From positions 1-64,000 of the forward strand of contig JADFZS010000011.1 in assembly GCA_015232405.1 (NCBI GenBank): 64,000 nt of DNA, written 5' to 3'. Under the pieces are notes generated by a model, which was not told the origin of the DNA, searched no databases, and saw only the letters and a program-made list of their open reading frames with translations. This document shows positions 54,071 to 63,926 of the stretch, piece by piece (the first letter of the stretch is position 1; each line of letters opens with the position of its first letter). The position numbers and the translations under genes were made by a program. The stretch comes from Magnetococcales bacterium. Its GTDB lineage: Bacteria; Pseudomonadota; Magnetococcia; Magnetococcales; JADFYX01.

Positions 54071-55435
54071 TCATCTTTTTTTGGGTTTGTACAGTGAGGC
54101 TCTATAGCGTCGTAGAACTATCTCTTTCGCACCAAGGTTAGCCAGCATCATATCACGGGCTGCTACTGCCTGTTTACGGCTGTTATATAGTCCACCACAG
54201 ACTCTAAAATATGGCTGACCCTTAACTGTGGTTGGCAGTAAAAATGCGGGAAGGTCAAGCGCCTCTATTAAACCAACATATCGCAAGGCCTTTTTCTTTT
54301 CTGCAATTGGAAAAATCCGTACATAGGTCAAATAGCCAGACTTCACCAACCCCTCTACTTCTTGCAATTTTTTTCGTGCCAAAGCATTATCCGGCTCTTG
54401 GGCTAAAATCTTAAGCAATTTATCTTTTGCATTATTACCAACCGGAGAAAGAAGGCGACCATTTTTAATATCATCTGTGGCTCTAGATAATAAACCAGAG
54501 AGTGAAATATTATTATTTGATCTGATGTTACCTTGTTTGGCTACTGTAGTATCATCTGCGTTTGCCTTTTGTGGTGCTTTTTGATTTAAAGCAGCAGATT
54601 TTTTAGTCGATTGTGTTGACTGTTGAACGGTTTTTTTGTTTTTAGGTCGGCTTTGACTTGTGGTTTTTACAGGTTTTTTTAGGCGAACAAGACCAACCCA
54701 ATCACGGTCTTTAAGTGTAACCCGGCCTTTTTTTTGTTCATATCCTGGAGCAGAAATCCAAAAAACATACTGTCCAGGCTTCATCAACATGCCGTCATAA
54801 TAGCTCCTATCATCATCTAAAAATTCAACTGTGGCATGTTTTGGTTCGGTTAAAATCGTTAATTTATACTCTTTTGGTCGTAATTTGACCTTCAATATGG
54901 TCAATTCACCATTTTTTGCCGTAAACCCTCCTGTCCAATTATGATAGCCCGGCTTTTTGACTGTAATTTGATGTTGACCAGCGGGAATTTTATCTAAAAA
55001 CTGTGGTGTCACCCCTTTTATTCTACCATCAATTGACCACTCTGCTTCGTCTGGTTCACTGCGAATATCAAGTACAGCAGGAATACTATCCACCATGGTA
55101 AGGTGTAGCTTAAACTCTTGGTCGGGTTGTATTTCAATGGTTTTATGGCGAATGGGATAACCGGTTTTTTTTAAACTGATTTTATGGCTGCCTGTTACAA
55201 TATTTTTCAAGCGGACAGGGGTTGTACCAAATTCTCTTCCATCAATAAAAACCTTTGCTCCTTTGGGATAGGTGGCAACCCAGAGCGTACCAGTCTGGGT
55301 TGTTTTTTCATTTTTACCAAAAAATGGAGTCGCTTTTGCTTCTGAAACTGTTTGCACAGTTGAAAACAATCCAACCACAAAAACAAAGGCAGCAAAATAT
55401 ATGTATTTGACCATTATGCTTTTATTAAATCGCAT
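54071..55435 (-). CDS. Triple-PEGA and SPOR-like protein of the type I secretion locus
   Basis: The 454-residue protein has a signal peptide or membrane anchor (YIYFAAFVFVVGLFSTV). Three PEGA-type beta repeats follow at about 46-255: GTLWVATYPKGAKVFIDGRE, VLDIRSEPDEAEWSIDGRI and KLTILTEPKHATVEFLDDD. Then come a Thr/Lys/Gln-rich linker (about 260-320), a short helical part and a C-terminal SPOR-like segment (YVRIFPIAEKKKALRYVG, YFRVCGGLYNSRKQAVAAR). It follows the HlyD gene by about 80 bp on the same strand and may hold the secretion machine or its product on peptidoglycan; this is inferred. Confidence 0.75.
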   Translation of the reverse strand: MRFNKSIMVKYIYFAAFVFVVGLFSTVQTVSEAKATPFFGKNEKTTQTGTLWVATYPKGAKVFIDGREFGTTPVRLKNIVTGSHKISLKKTGYPIRHKTIEIQPDQEFKLHLTMVDSIPAVLDIRSEPDEAEWSIDGRIKGVTPQFLDKIPAGQHQITVKKPGYHNWTGGFTAKNGELTILKVKLRPKEYKLTILTEPKHATVEFLDDDRSYYDGMLMKPGQYVFWISAPGYEQKKGRVTLKDRDWVGLVRLKKPVKTTSQSRPKNKKTVQQSTQSTKKSAALNQKAPQKANADDTTVAKQGNIRSNNNISLSGLLSRATDDIKNGRLLSPVGNNAKDKLLKILAQEPDNALARKKLQEVEGLVKSGYLTYVRIFPIAEKKKALRYVGLIEALDLPAFLLPTTVKGQPYFRVCGGLYNSRKQAVAARDMMLANLGAKEIVLRRYRASLYKPKKR

Positions 55436-55515
55436 TTTTTTTGTCCAAAACTACATATGTAGCTCTACTTGGTTACCGTAGTATAAATCATATAGTCAAC
55501 TACTTATTACCAAGT

Positions 55516-56823
55516 TTACCTCTCAGTTAACGCCGGATCTATATAACTAACAAAGGGTGAGAAAAGATACTCCAACACAGTACGACTTCCAGTATGAATT
55601 GCAGCTTGTACCACCATTCCAGGGAATAGACGGTATTCCAAATCACCCTTTTTAAATTTTGCCTCACCAGTAACTATACGTACTTTATAATAAGGTATTC
55701 CATCTTCTGTCACCAGGGTATCTGGGCTAATTTGCGACACAATGCCTTCTAATTTTCCAAACCTAGAAGCATCACTAGAGGTAAGGCTAACTTTAGCTTT
55801 TTGACCCTCTTTAACATAACCGATATCCTGAATGGGTAGTTTAGATTCAATAACCAACTTATCACCCCCAGGTACAATCTCAAGAACAGTTCCTCCTGGT
55901 TGCAACACACCACCTTCTGTAAACACCAAAAGTGTCTTAACCACTCCATCAACAGGTGAAGAGATAATTCTTCGCAATAGACTATCAGAATATTTCCGCA
56001 AACGGGCATCTAACTCTGAGACCTGACCACGAATTTCAGATAACTTACCTTGAGCCTGCTCTTGGAACTCAAAGCTGGCTCTCGCCAAAGTTGAACGGGA
56101 CTCTTTTAAAGCTGCTCCAGCCCTTAACAGAGCCATACCATCCTCTTCAATGGAGCTACTTATTATGTTGGACTCTTTTAGAAGATCCAAATGGGTAAAG
56201 CGGTTGGTAATGTCACGGCTAAGAAGTTCGTCACTGATCCCCACCTGTTCTTGCACCAATTTTAACCTTTTTTTGTTGTTTCTAATCCTGGTATTAATTT
56301 CACGAACCTGCTGCTGCTGTTGAACTATCTGCTCTTTTAAACCAGCTATATCCTCAAAGTGACCTTTTTTACGGCTGTTAAAATATCTTATTGTACGCTC
56401 TACTTTTTTAGGAAAACCTTCTATTAAATCTGCATCAAATTTGGGGGCATTCATACCTCTTGCCTCTGCTTCCAAACGTGCTAGCTCCAGACGCAATGTT
56501 ATGAACCGTGCTTGAATCTCCTCCACATCAGCTCCACTTGATACACTCTCCAACTCAACCAATGGCTGCCCTTTTATTACTTTGTCACCCTCTTTCACCA
56601 AAATATGGCGAACTATTCCTCCTTCTAAATGCTGCACCTGTTTAACTTGAGTTGATGGAATTACCTCACCTTGGGTTAAACTGACAATATCCAATGTACC
56701 CCAATATGCCCAAAACCAAAAACCAACTGAAGCAAACACAGTCAACAACGCCATTAAATGGTGTCCTATCCCCACCCCATCCTCTATGGAGTCCTCATTC
56801 CATCTTTCGTTTAATTCACTCAT
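55516..56823 (-). CDS. Type I secretion adaptor (HlyD family)
   Basis: The 435-residue membrane fusion protein has one N-terminal membrane helix (LLTVFASVGFWFWAYWG). The lipoyl half-motif IVRHILVKEGDKVIKGQPLV follows, then a long coiled-coil hairpin (about 115-285). The second half-motif and beta-barrel (ISSPVDGVVKTLLVFTEGG, GQKAKVSLTSSDASRFG) end with YRLFPGMVVQAAIHTGSRTV. It bridges the inner-membrane ABC exporter and the TolC channel. It overlaps the ABC gene by 8 bp. Confidence 0.94.
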   Translation of the reverse strand: MSELNERWNEDSIEDGVGIGHHLMALLTVFASVGFWFWAYWGTLDIVSLTQGEVIPSTQVKQVQHLEGGIVRHILVKEGDKVIKGQPLVELESVSSGADVEEIQARFITLRLELARLEAEARGMNAPKFDADLIEGFPKKVERTIRYFNSRKKGHFEDIAGLKEQIVQQQQQVREINTRIRNNKKRLKLVQEQVGISDELLSRDITNRFTHLDLLKESNIISSSIEEDGMALLRAGAALKESRSTLARASFEFQEQAQGKLSEIRGQVSELDARLRKYSDSLLRRIISSPVDGVVKTLLVFTEGGVLQPGGTVLEIVPGGDKLVIESKLPIQDIGYVKEGQKAKVSLTSSDASRFGKLEGIVSQISPDTLVTEDGIPYYKVRIVTGEAKFKKGDLEYRLFPGMVVQAAIHTGSRTVLEYLFSPFVSYIDPALTER

Positions 56824-58489
56824 TATCGACTCTCATTTTAGGAGTACGATAAGTCAACTTTGGCACCGGTTTTTGGTCTAGATCCAAAACCATATCTGTA
56901 CCACTCACCAGACCAGCATCGTGAGAAAAAATAATCACACTTTTTTTGTTGCGAATAAATGAGGCTAAAACATTGGATACTGCCGAACGACCACTTGCAT
57001 CCATACCTTCCATTGGCTCATCAAAAACTGCTATTTGATTTGCCGAGGTTAGGGCGCGTGCCAAAGCGAGACGTTTTCTTACTCCAGCAGCCAGATTTGC
57101 CCCATCATTAATTACCATAGCATCCAACCCTTTGGGATGGTTATGTAAAAATTTATTTAATCCTGCCTCTGTTGTTACTGCTAAAAGTTGCTCCTCGGTT
57201 ATGGAGCTATTTAGTGTCATCAGGTTTTCCCGGATGGTACCATCAAAAAAATCAGGCTCCTGTGGTAGATAGGCCACCTGTCTGCGCCACCATGATAGGC
57301 TTAACTGACCCATTGCTATATCATTGATTGAAATCTGTCCACGGGTTGTCTCCAACAGACCCATGATAATACGTGCCAAAGTTGTTTTACCAGTTCCATT
57401 GCCACCGATAACCAATAGAGATTGTCCTGGTAGAAGTTTTACTGATAGAGACTCAAAAACAGGGTTTTTATCATTAATATGAGAGAATGAGACATTCTCT
57501 ATTGTCAATCCTCCATCAAGAGCAGACAGCTCCCTGCCCTTTTGGTGCTCATGCTTAAACTTGGAAAAACCGGATAGAAGCTCAATGGCCCGTTTCGCCT
57601 CTGTTAAGGCAGGACCTAGTTGTGCAAAAGCGATAATAGGGGCCATGGCACGAGCAGCAAGAATATTAGCACCAATCATCATGCCCATGTCCATTTCACC
57701 AGCAACAGTCAGCTTTGCACCAACACCAATAACCGCCACCCCCATCAATGCCCCAATAGTTTTTGTTAAAGATTGCCAAAAGGTTCGCCGTGACTCTACT
57801 TTGCGCCCTGCAGCTATTGCAGCACTCTGTTTTTTTTGCCAACTATCAAGTAAAAAAGTCTGGGCATTAAATCCGCGAGCCACATCAGGACAGCGCATAC
57901 TTGCAACAGCCAATGCTCCTGCCTCATTGGAAGACTGTGCCTGTTTTTGCAGAGGGTTTTTTAATGGTATATGGCTTATGGCAGCAACAAAAAAAGCGGT
58001 AACAAGAAATATTGAGGCCACTAGTGCAACTTGAGCCTGTAACAAATACAGTACCCCAACAAACATGATGGCAAAAGGTAGATCTAAGATGGTGGAAAGG
58101 GTATTAGGGCCGTAAATTCTAGCTACGGTTGCAGGTGATGTGGCTATCTCTCGTCGTTGCCCAGAGTTTAAATGGTTTAATAAAGCTGATCTGGTGACTA
58201 CTATCTGGGTAAAAACCATCATCAACAATTTATAAGCTGGTTTTACTGTTACACCCTGAGCCAACTTCAACCTTAATTGCCGAAAAAAAAATTCTAGAAC
58301 TATCGCAATAAGTACACCAACCGTCAACGTCAGGAGTGTGGCATCTATACCATGGGAGACATAGCGGTTTAAAACCTGGATAACATAGATTGAGGTAGCT
58401 AAACCAAGAAAGTTGATAAAAAAAGATATTGCTAGCAACTCAAAAGAATAAAGAGGTCGATTAAACAGTTGCCGTAAAAGTGCTAACAC
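56816..58489 (-). CDS. Type I secretion ABC exporter (PrtD/LapB-like)
   Basis: The GTG start gives 557 residues with no N-terminal C39-like domain, so it belongs to the short PrtD-type exporters. The membrane domain has six helices (about 20-290). The ATPase domain has Walker A GGNGTGKTTLARI near 363, QVAYLPQEPDFFDGTI (Q-loop), Walker B QIAVFDEPMEGMD and an H-loop FSHD. The signature position reads LAAGVRKRLALARAL near 471 instead of LSGGQ, so ATP hydrolysis or its coupling may be altered. It is between TolC and HlyD genes in the usual order. Confidence 0.92.
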   Translation of the reverse strand: MLALLRQLFNRPLYSFELLAISFFINFLGLATSIYVIQVLNRYVSHGIDATLLTLTVGVLIAIVLEFFFRQLRLKLAQGVTVKPAYKLLMMVFTQIVVTRSALLNHLNSGQRREIATSPATVARIYGPNTLSTILDLPFAIMFVGVLYLLQAQVALVASIFLVTAFFVAAISHIPLKNPLQKQAQSSNEAGALAVASMRCPDVARGFNAQTFLLDSWQKKQSAAIAAGRKVESRRTFWQSLTKTIGALMGVAVIGVGAKLTVAGEMDMGMMIGANILAARAMAPIIAFAQLGPALTEAKRAIELLSGFSKFKHEHQKGRELSALDGGLTIENVSFSHINDKNPVFESLSVKLLPGQSLLVIGGNGTGKTTLARIIMGLLETTRGQISINDIAMGQLSLSWWRRQVAYLPQEPDFFDGTIRENLMTLNSSITEEQLLAVTTEAGLNKFLHNHPKGLDAMVINDGANLAAGVRKRLALARALTSANQIAVFDEPMEGMDASGRSAVSNVLASFIRNKKSVIIFSHDAGLVSGTDMVLDLDQKPVPKLTYRTPKMRVDNE

Positions 58490-58558
58490 GCATTAAACCT
58501 CGAAAAAAGAGTGGTATTACTCCATTTTAGTTTGCCATATAACGAAACAAATAGCTGG

Positions 58559-59896
58559 TTATTCTTTTATATTGACAAAACCGTCGCTTAGGAGGTCTGT
58601 GGACAAAACGCCCATGGACATCATGAGGGTGTAAAAGGCAATTTTAACATCTGTTTCAGCGGAATAAGCATCACTTCGTGCATTTATTAGAGCTGTTTCA
58701 CCATTGAGAACATCTAATAGGGTACGTTTGTCTAATTTGCGCTCTTCACGGGCCAAATCAAGAAACTTTGCTGCCAGATTTGCTTGATTATTTAACAGAG
58801 CAGCATTGGAACGAGCAGTATGGAGATTGCTCCAAGCACTACGGGCCTGTTCTTCAATGACCAATAGCACATCTCCATGACGACGACTGGCGGCATCTCT
58901 GTCCCTTCTCGCAGCTCTTACTGTATCAACACCACTCAGACCCAAGTTAAAGGGAAAGGTGATCTCCAATTTCCCCAAACTATCATATACATATTCTCTT
59001 GTTCCAGAAACACCACGCTTCATTTTGTAATCATATACAGCATTAAGGGTTGGAAAAAATGTGGTGCGGAAGATACTTTTACTCTGAGATTTAAGCATTT
59101 TGGTTAAAAATGCCAACTGTCTGGCCTGAGGGTTGGCAACAACAGCTCGTTGAACAACCTCATCAACGGTTTTTGGTAACATGTTATAATCAGGTATTGG
59201 AACTTCAAGGTTCGCTACTTCGTCAGCTGGGCGCATATAAACTGCTTTGATATGATTTTCTGCAAGCAGCATTGCTCCTTTGGACTGAACCAGACGGGCT
59301 TCAGCTCCAGCCAACTGGGTTTTTACCTGTAACACATCGGCAGAGTACCCCTTACCAAGAGATACTCGAATATCCTCAACCTCGCCCTGACGTTTAATAT
59401 TTTCAACTGATTTTTGGGCGAAAACCACCATTTTCTTGGTGCGATCCAGGTTATAATATGAGGTTATGGCATCCAATATCAAGGTCTGTCTTGCCAGATC
59501 CAACGCCTCTTCCATCTGATGTTTTTGTTGCAGGGTCACATCAATGGTGGCTGCAGCTTGCCCCCAATCCAACAACCGTTGAGTAATGGATATGTCAAAC
59601 TCCCTGGATTCCATATCTGTATCAGTTCCAGGAGCTTTTTTCATAAGCATTTCGTGGCCATAATGGGTTGTTAAAGTGAGTGCTGGAGCCCAACTGTTGG
59701 CTTTACTCTCCTTAACTCGGCTTTTACTCGCCTTTAAGTCAGCTTTTGCAGCTAAAATTTTGTCATGACTATCCAGCACTTTGTCAATAGCTTCTTGCAA
59801 AGTCTCAGCATGAAGCACAGAAACAGAAGTAAACACAACCGCTAACTGAATGACTATCGCCAAAGGGATAAGAAATTTGTTTCTCATTGATTCCAT
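58559..59896 (-). CDS. TolC-family outer-membrane efflux protein
   Basis: The 445-residue protein has a signal peptide (FLIPLAIVIQLAVVFTSV, cleaved after HAE-like LHAET). It has two homologous halves with long helices: LQEAIDKVLDSHDKILAAKADL in the first and VVQRAVVANPQARQLAFL in the second. It forms the trimeric outer-membrane channel of the type I machine. It follows the TPR-CHAT gene by 157 bp and is followed by the exporter. Two ATG codons (59896 and 59887) are possible starts. Confidence 0.92.
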   Translation of the reverse strand: MESMRNKFLIPLAIVIQLAVVFTSVSVLHAETLQEAIDKVLDSHDKILAAKADLKASKSRVKESKANSWAPALTLTTHYGHEMLMKKAPGTDTDMESREFDISITQRLLDWGQAAATIDVTLQQKHQMEEALDLARQTLILDAITSYYNLDRTKKMVVFAQKSVENIKRQGEVEDIRVSLGKGYSADVLQVKTQLAGAEARLVQSKGAMLLAENHIKAVYMRPADEVANLEVPIPDYNMLPKTVDEVVQRAVVANPQARQLAFLTKMLKSQSKSIFRTTFFPTLNAVYDYKMKRGVSGTREYVYDSLGKLEITFPFNLGLSGVDTVRAARRDRDAASRRHGDVLLVIEEQARSAWSNLHTARSNAALLNNQANLAAKFLDLAREERKLDKRTLLDVLNGETALINARSDAYSAETDVKIAFYTLMMSMGVLSTDLLSDGFVNIKE

Positions 59897-60003
59897 TTTT
59901 TATGATTTGGCTAATACCGCAAACATATTAAAAAGGTACACTACAGTCACTCATTGTAACAACAAATCACAGGAAAAACAAACAAGAAAAACATAAGCTG
60001 ATG

Positions 60004-60044
60004 AATGTTAATGTATCGATAAGCAAGTGATTTACGTTAACATT
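60004..60044. terminator. Inverted repeat just after the TPR-CHAT gene
   Basis: AATGTTAATGTA (60004-60015) pairs with TACGTTAACATT (60033-60044) with one G.T pair (on the + strand). It begins about 10 bp beyond the leftward stop of the CHAT gene. T-rich sequence follows on the minus strand, so it may be a weak terminator or processing site between that gene and tolC. Confidence 0.45.
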
Positions 60045-60053
60045 TTAACAAAT

Positions 60054-63000
60054 TTATTTTCCTACCAACATAAAGGCTGACCATACATATGGATAACTCC
60101 ACTGACCAGAATCCATCATCTCCATACGGGCCTCTCTAAGTGCAACATGGGGAGTTTTTCCCTCATTCAATTTACTATACAATCGCGTCATTAAAGCTTG
60201 AGTACCAGCGTCACTAACCTCCCACAATGAGGCAATAACCGACTCCACCCCCGCCTCTTGAAAAGAGCGTCTCAGACCATAGACACCCTCACCTTCATGG
60301 ATTTCACCCAAACCTGTTTCGCAAGCTGACAGAACTGCAAGTTGGGTTCCAGAGAGATCTAATGCCAACACCTCAAGAGCTGTGAGAACCCCATCATTAT
60401 CGGTATCGATTTCACCTAAAAACTGGGCCTTGCCATTAATGCCAGCAAAGGCAAGTCCTGAACGTAATAGTGGGTTATCACCTGGTGGTGGCATTTGTAG
60501 TGCAGCACCACGGGCTAGCTTAAGAAGACGTTTACGTAGGCTATCATCCGGCTTCAGAAAAAACCCATGGGTTGCAATATGGAGAATCTCTGGTGGCTCT
60601 TTTACATTTTGAACTACAAGCTCTTGGGCATCCATTTTGATAAATATCTGGTTTTTCTTGTTTTTGTTTGCAACCTGTTTCATTATCAGTTTACCCTCTT
60701 TTTCTGCACCGGGCAGAGGGTCAAACTTAAGTCCCCGCATACCAGAAAATGAGCGTAGACCATTGGAAACTGACGAGGCTCTTTTACCTTTGATTTTTTG
60801 AATTGTCTGCTGATCACCAACTTTATCTGTATCATAGTCTGGGCCTGCCAATATCATCAGACCACCGTCAGCTTTTGGAACATCAATGGGTATAAGATCC
60901 CGGCTTGATGTTAAAATGTGCAGATCCAAGCTTTTTGCCAGATACTCCTCATCTTCATTTACCAAGGCATTAAAAGGAAGAATATTCAACATACCATCAG
61001 GAACAAGATACACTACATTTCTTTCGCCTAGTGCATCATTCAATGGTTTCCAAACCATGTCGTAAGCCTGCATACCTACCTCTAGGAGTTCATCATCATC
61101 GGCATCTTCATCTTGAATTATGGTTCGGTAATCTCTAATAGCTAGGTGGATTGCCTCCATGTTATCTTCAAATGCAACCAAAGAGTAGTTCGGCTCTCCA
61201 TCATCAATGGTCACGACAGCTGCCATTAATCGGCTCTCTCCTTCTACTTTGTAAACTAGATAATCAACTAAAGCTGCCTCTTCAGGTAGGTTGGCAACAA
61301 TCTCATTGGTGGTTAATTTGCTAACAGAACGGCGAAACCGTTTACTGGCGTCACCAAGTTTCAACTGCAACATATCCACTTTATTTTCAAGCTCATGGAG
61401 AACCTCAAGATGGCGACCTTTGGTTTCCTCCCGGGGACCGGATAGGGTCAATGATGCCAGCTCTTTACGAGTTGCAGTCAACTGTTTTCCAATTTCATCA
61501 AGCTGGGGATTTTTCGCCATTTTAGCAATTTGGCGTATCTCCGAGGTGATTTTGAGCATTAAACCTTTACGTTGCAGCCCCACCTCAAGCACCTGTTTTC
61601 CACCCTCTGCGGTATCTTCAATTTTAGCTAAAAGAGCCAGATAGTTAACAAGTTCTGGTCGGTGCAGTCTTATGTACCCTTCTCTAGCATTATCACCTGT
61701 AGCCCAGAGCATACGATTTAAAAATTTAGTGCGTCTTTCAAAGCCCATTTTGCTTATTTCATAGGCTTGTTCTGTTTCTCCCTTATCTTCATAAACACCA
61801 GCAAGTGTGTTGACTGTCTCAAAGGTATATGGATGTTGGGGGCCCAACACTTCATCATCTAGTTTTAAAGCCTCCAACAGTAGTTTTTCTGCTTCGTCAT
61901 AGCGTTTCATCTCCCTATATAGCGCACCCAGATCGTGCATGGAGCGCAGAACATCCATATGTTTTACCCCCAAAAGCTTTGTACGCAGGTCTAACGCTTT
62001 TAAAAATAGCTTTTCTGCTTCCTCAAAACGCCCCTGGTGATGCCTCACCCTAGCGAGATTGTTCATACCTTTTAAGGTTTTTTGGTGTGACTCACCCAAA
62101 GTTTTAACCCAACTTTGTAAAACTTTTTCAAATAATGGAGATGCTTTGTCATAGTCTCTTTGCAAAAGGGCTAAATAGGCCAGGTTATTAACAAACGCAA
62201 TAACATCTGGATGATCTTCCCCCAAAGTTTCTGTAGCACTCTCTATGGCCTGATTATAAAGAGGTTCTGCTTTATCAAAAATTCCCTGACTCTCATAGAG
62301 CAGTGCAAGGTTGTTCATAAATGCCAGTGTGGTGGGATGGTTGTCCCCCATTTTTTTTCTGGTTACTCCAACAGTTAAACGCAAAAGGGGTTCTGCTTCA
62401 TCGTATAGACCAGCATTTTCAAGGGTTAAACCAAGGTTGTTCATCACATTTAAAGTGGCCTGATTATCCTCACCAAATATTTTTCTATAGCCAGACAGAG
62501 ATGCTTTGTAAAGCTCTTCAGCCTCACCAAAATCACCGTTACGACGCAGAATGCTGGCTAGTTTATCCTGTGCTGAGAGAACATTTGGATGGGTATCGTT
62601 ATAGCTTTTTTTCTCAAATGCCAACACTTCACGAATCAATTTTTCCGCCTGATCATTTTTACCAATATCTTCCAAAACTCGCACTAAGCGCTCTTTTGCA
62701 TCGACCATGACTCGCTGGTTCTCATCAACACCAGAGGCCAAAACAGCATCCAATATTTCATTAGCTTCCTTATATTTCCCTAATCGTCGCAGTAGTTCAG
62801 CTCTCTCTACCCTGGTACTTAAAATAGCCGGGTCATTTGCCGCCATGCTTAGTTTTTGCACCATCTCCACACGTTTGTAAGTTGCTATACCAATATCGAG
62901 GTTACCCATACGATCTTGAACAGTCGCTAGAAGAGTCAAGCACTCTGCAAGTTCGTTGGCATACGCCCCCATTGTACTTTTTATTTTATGGCAAAATCCT

Positions 63001-63926
63001 GATAGCAAACTCTGCGCTTCTTTGTCGCGGCTCAAGTTGATATAACTACGTGCTAGATTTAATCCAGCCTTGATACTATGTAGATGCTTTTTACCTATCC
63101 CTTTTTTATCTATATATTTATTATATATATCTTTTCTAACATCTAGCCCTTCTGCTATTTTAGACTGGGAATCCAATATGTCAGCTTGCAGAGATAGAAT
63201 CGCCAGTACATCTGGGTGTAATGGACTTAAAATTTTACTTCCCAGCTCTTCAGCCTTTTTTAGATCGGTGAGGGCCTCATCAGCCTTGCCAGATTGATAT
63301 TTGATTATTGCCAAATCTCGCTGATTGACCATGGTTATGTAGTGGTCAGCCCCCAGATTATCCTCCGCAGTTTTTAGGGCGCGGGTAGATAGTTTTATGG
63401 CTTGTGCAACATCTCCCTTTGCCATGGCCTGCCCTGCTCCTTGCATCATCCGGGACCACATACCTACCACCCTTTTTTTCTTGGGTGAGTAATAGGCTGC
63501 TTTACCAGTCTGAGCATTCACCCAAGGAGGGTTTACACTGCGCAATGTGGCAATTTCTTTGTTGTAAAGGGTTATATCTTTCCTGTTTTTGGCTTTTGCA
63601 GCCAATGATACCGCTTTAAGAAAATACTCTAATGCATCATCATGTTTTTGCAGGGCTTTGCTGATCATTGCTGCAGAGTGGAGATAGTTTTGATTTTTAG
63701 GGTCAAGCTTATGGGCTTTTTCAAAATGTAGCAAAGCACCAGCCAAATCATTCTTTTTCACTGCATCCTTGGCCTGTTGGGCTAAAACAGATGCTTGAGC
63801 TTTGTTGTCATCATTTGCATATGCTAGCTGTGATTCACCCAAGGGCAAAAAACCCGCAAGTATATATGACAATAACACTAACGAGAAAAAACCGACTTTC
63901 CCAATAGGCAATAAACTATGTTTCAT
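60054..63926 (-). CDS. TPR-CHAT caspase-like protease protein
   Basis: Start chosen at the ATG at 63926 (MKHSLLPIGKVGFF), with GGGAGAG 7 nt upstream, giving 1290 residues; a signal peptide follows, so the protein is probably exported. About a dozen or more TPR and TPR_10-type repeats fill residues about 40-760 (EALPLYKASLSGYRKIFG-type units with 42-residue period). A linker helix follows. The C-terminal CHAT domain (about 960-1290) has the catalytic-type His in ILHIATHGFF near 1119 and Cys in VLSACETGLGE near 1200. CHAT proteins are caspase-like proteases. It heads the type I secretion locus. Confidence 0.92.
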   Translation of the reverse strand: MKHSLLPIGKVGFFSLVLLSYILAGFLPLGESQLAYANDDNKAQASVLAQQAKDAVKKNDLAGALLHFEKAHKLDPKNQNYLHSAAMISKALQKHDDALEYFLKAVSLAAKAKNRKDITLYNKEIATLRSVNPPWVNAQTGKAAYYSPKKKRVVGMWSRMMQGAGQAMAKGDVAQAIKLSTRALKTAEDNLGADHYITMVNQRDLAIIKYQSGKADEALTDLKKAEELGSKILSPLHPDVLAILSLQADILDSQSKIAEGLDVRKDIYNKYIDKKGIGKKHLHSIKAGLNLARSYINLSRDKEAQSLLSGFCHKIKSTMGAYANELAECLTLLATVQDRMGNLDIGIATYKRVEMVQKLSMAANDPAILSTRVERAELLRRLGKYKEANEILDAVLASGVDENQRVMVDAKERLVRVLEDIGKNDQAEKLIREVLAFEKKSYNDTHPNVLSAQDKLASILRRNGDFGEAEELYKASLSGYRKIFGEDNQATLNVMNNLGLTLENAGLYDEAEPLLRLTVGVTRKKMGDNHPTTLAFMNNLALLYESQGIFDKAEPLYNQAIESATETLGEDHPDVIAFVNNLAYLALLQRDYDKASPLFEKVLQSWVKTLGESHQKTLKGMNNLARVRHHQGRFEEAEKLFLKALDLRTKLLGVKHMDVLRSMHDLGALYREMKRYDEAEKLLLEALKLDDEVLGPQHPYTFETVNTLAGVYEDKGETEQAYEISKMGFERRTKFLNRMLWATGDNAREGYIRLHRPELVNYLALLAKIEDTAEGGKQVLEVGLQRKGLMLKITSEIRQIAKMAKNPQLDEIGKQLTATRKELASLTLSGPREETKGRHLEVLHELENKVDMLQLKLGDASKRFRRSVSKLTTNEIVANLPEEAALVDYLVYKVEGESRLMAAVVTIDDGEPNYSLVAFEDNMEAIHLAIRDYRTIIQDEDADDDELLEVGMQAYDMVWKPLNDALGERNVVYLVPDGMLNILPFNALVNEDEEYLAKSLDLHILTSSRDLIPIDVPKADGGLMILAGPDYDTDKVGDQQTIQKIKGKRASSVSNGLRSFSGMRGLKFDPLPGAEKEGKLIMKQVANKNKKNQIFIKMDAQELVVQNVKEPPEILHIATHGFFLKPDDSLRKRLLKLARGAALQMPPPGDNPLLRSGLAFAGINGKAQFLGEIDTDNDGVLTALEVLALDLSGTQLAVLSACETGLGEIHEGEGVYGLRRSFQEAGVESVIASLWEVSDAGTQALMTRLYSKLNEGKTPHVALREARMEMMDSGQWSYPYVWSAFMLVGK

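Noticed and set aside
53907-54107. Rightward ORF of 66 codons within the palindromic region
   Set aside because: It starts inside the palindrome and runs into the end of the PEGA/SPOR-like gene, and has no recognisable motif; the palindrome explains the sequence.
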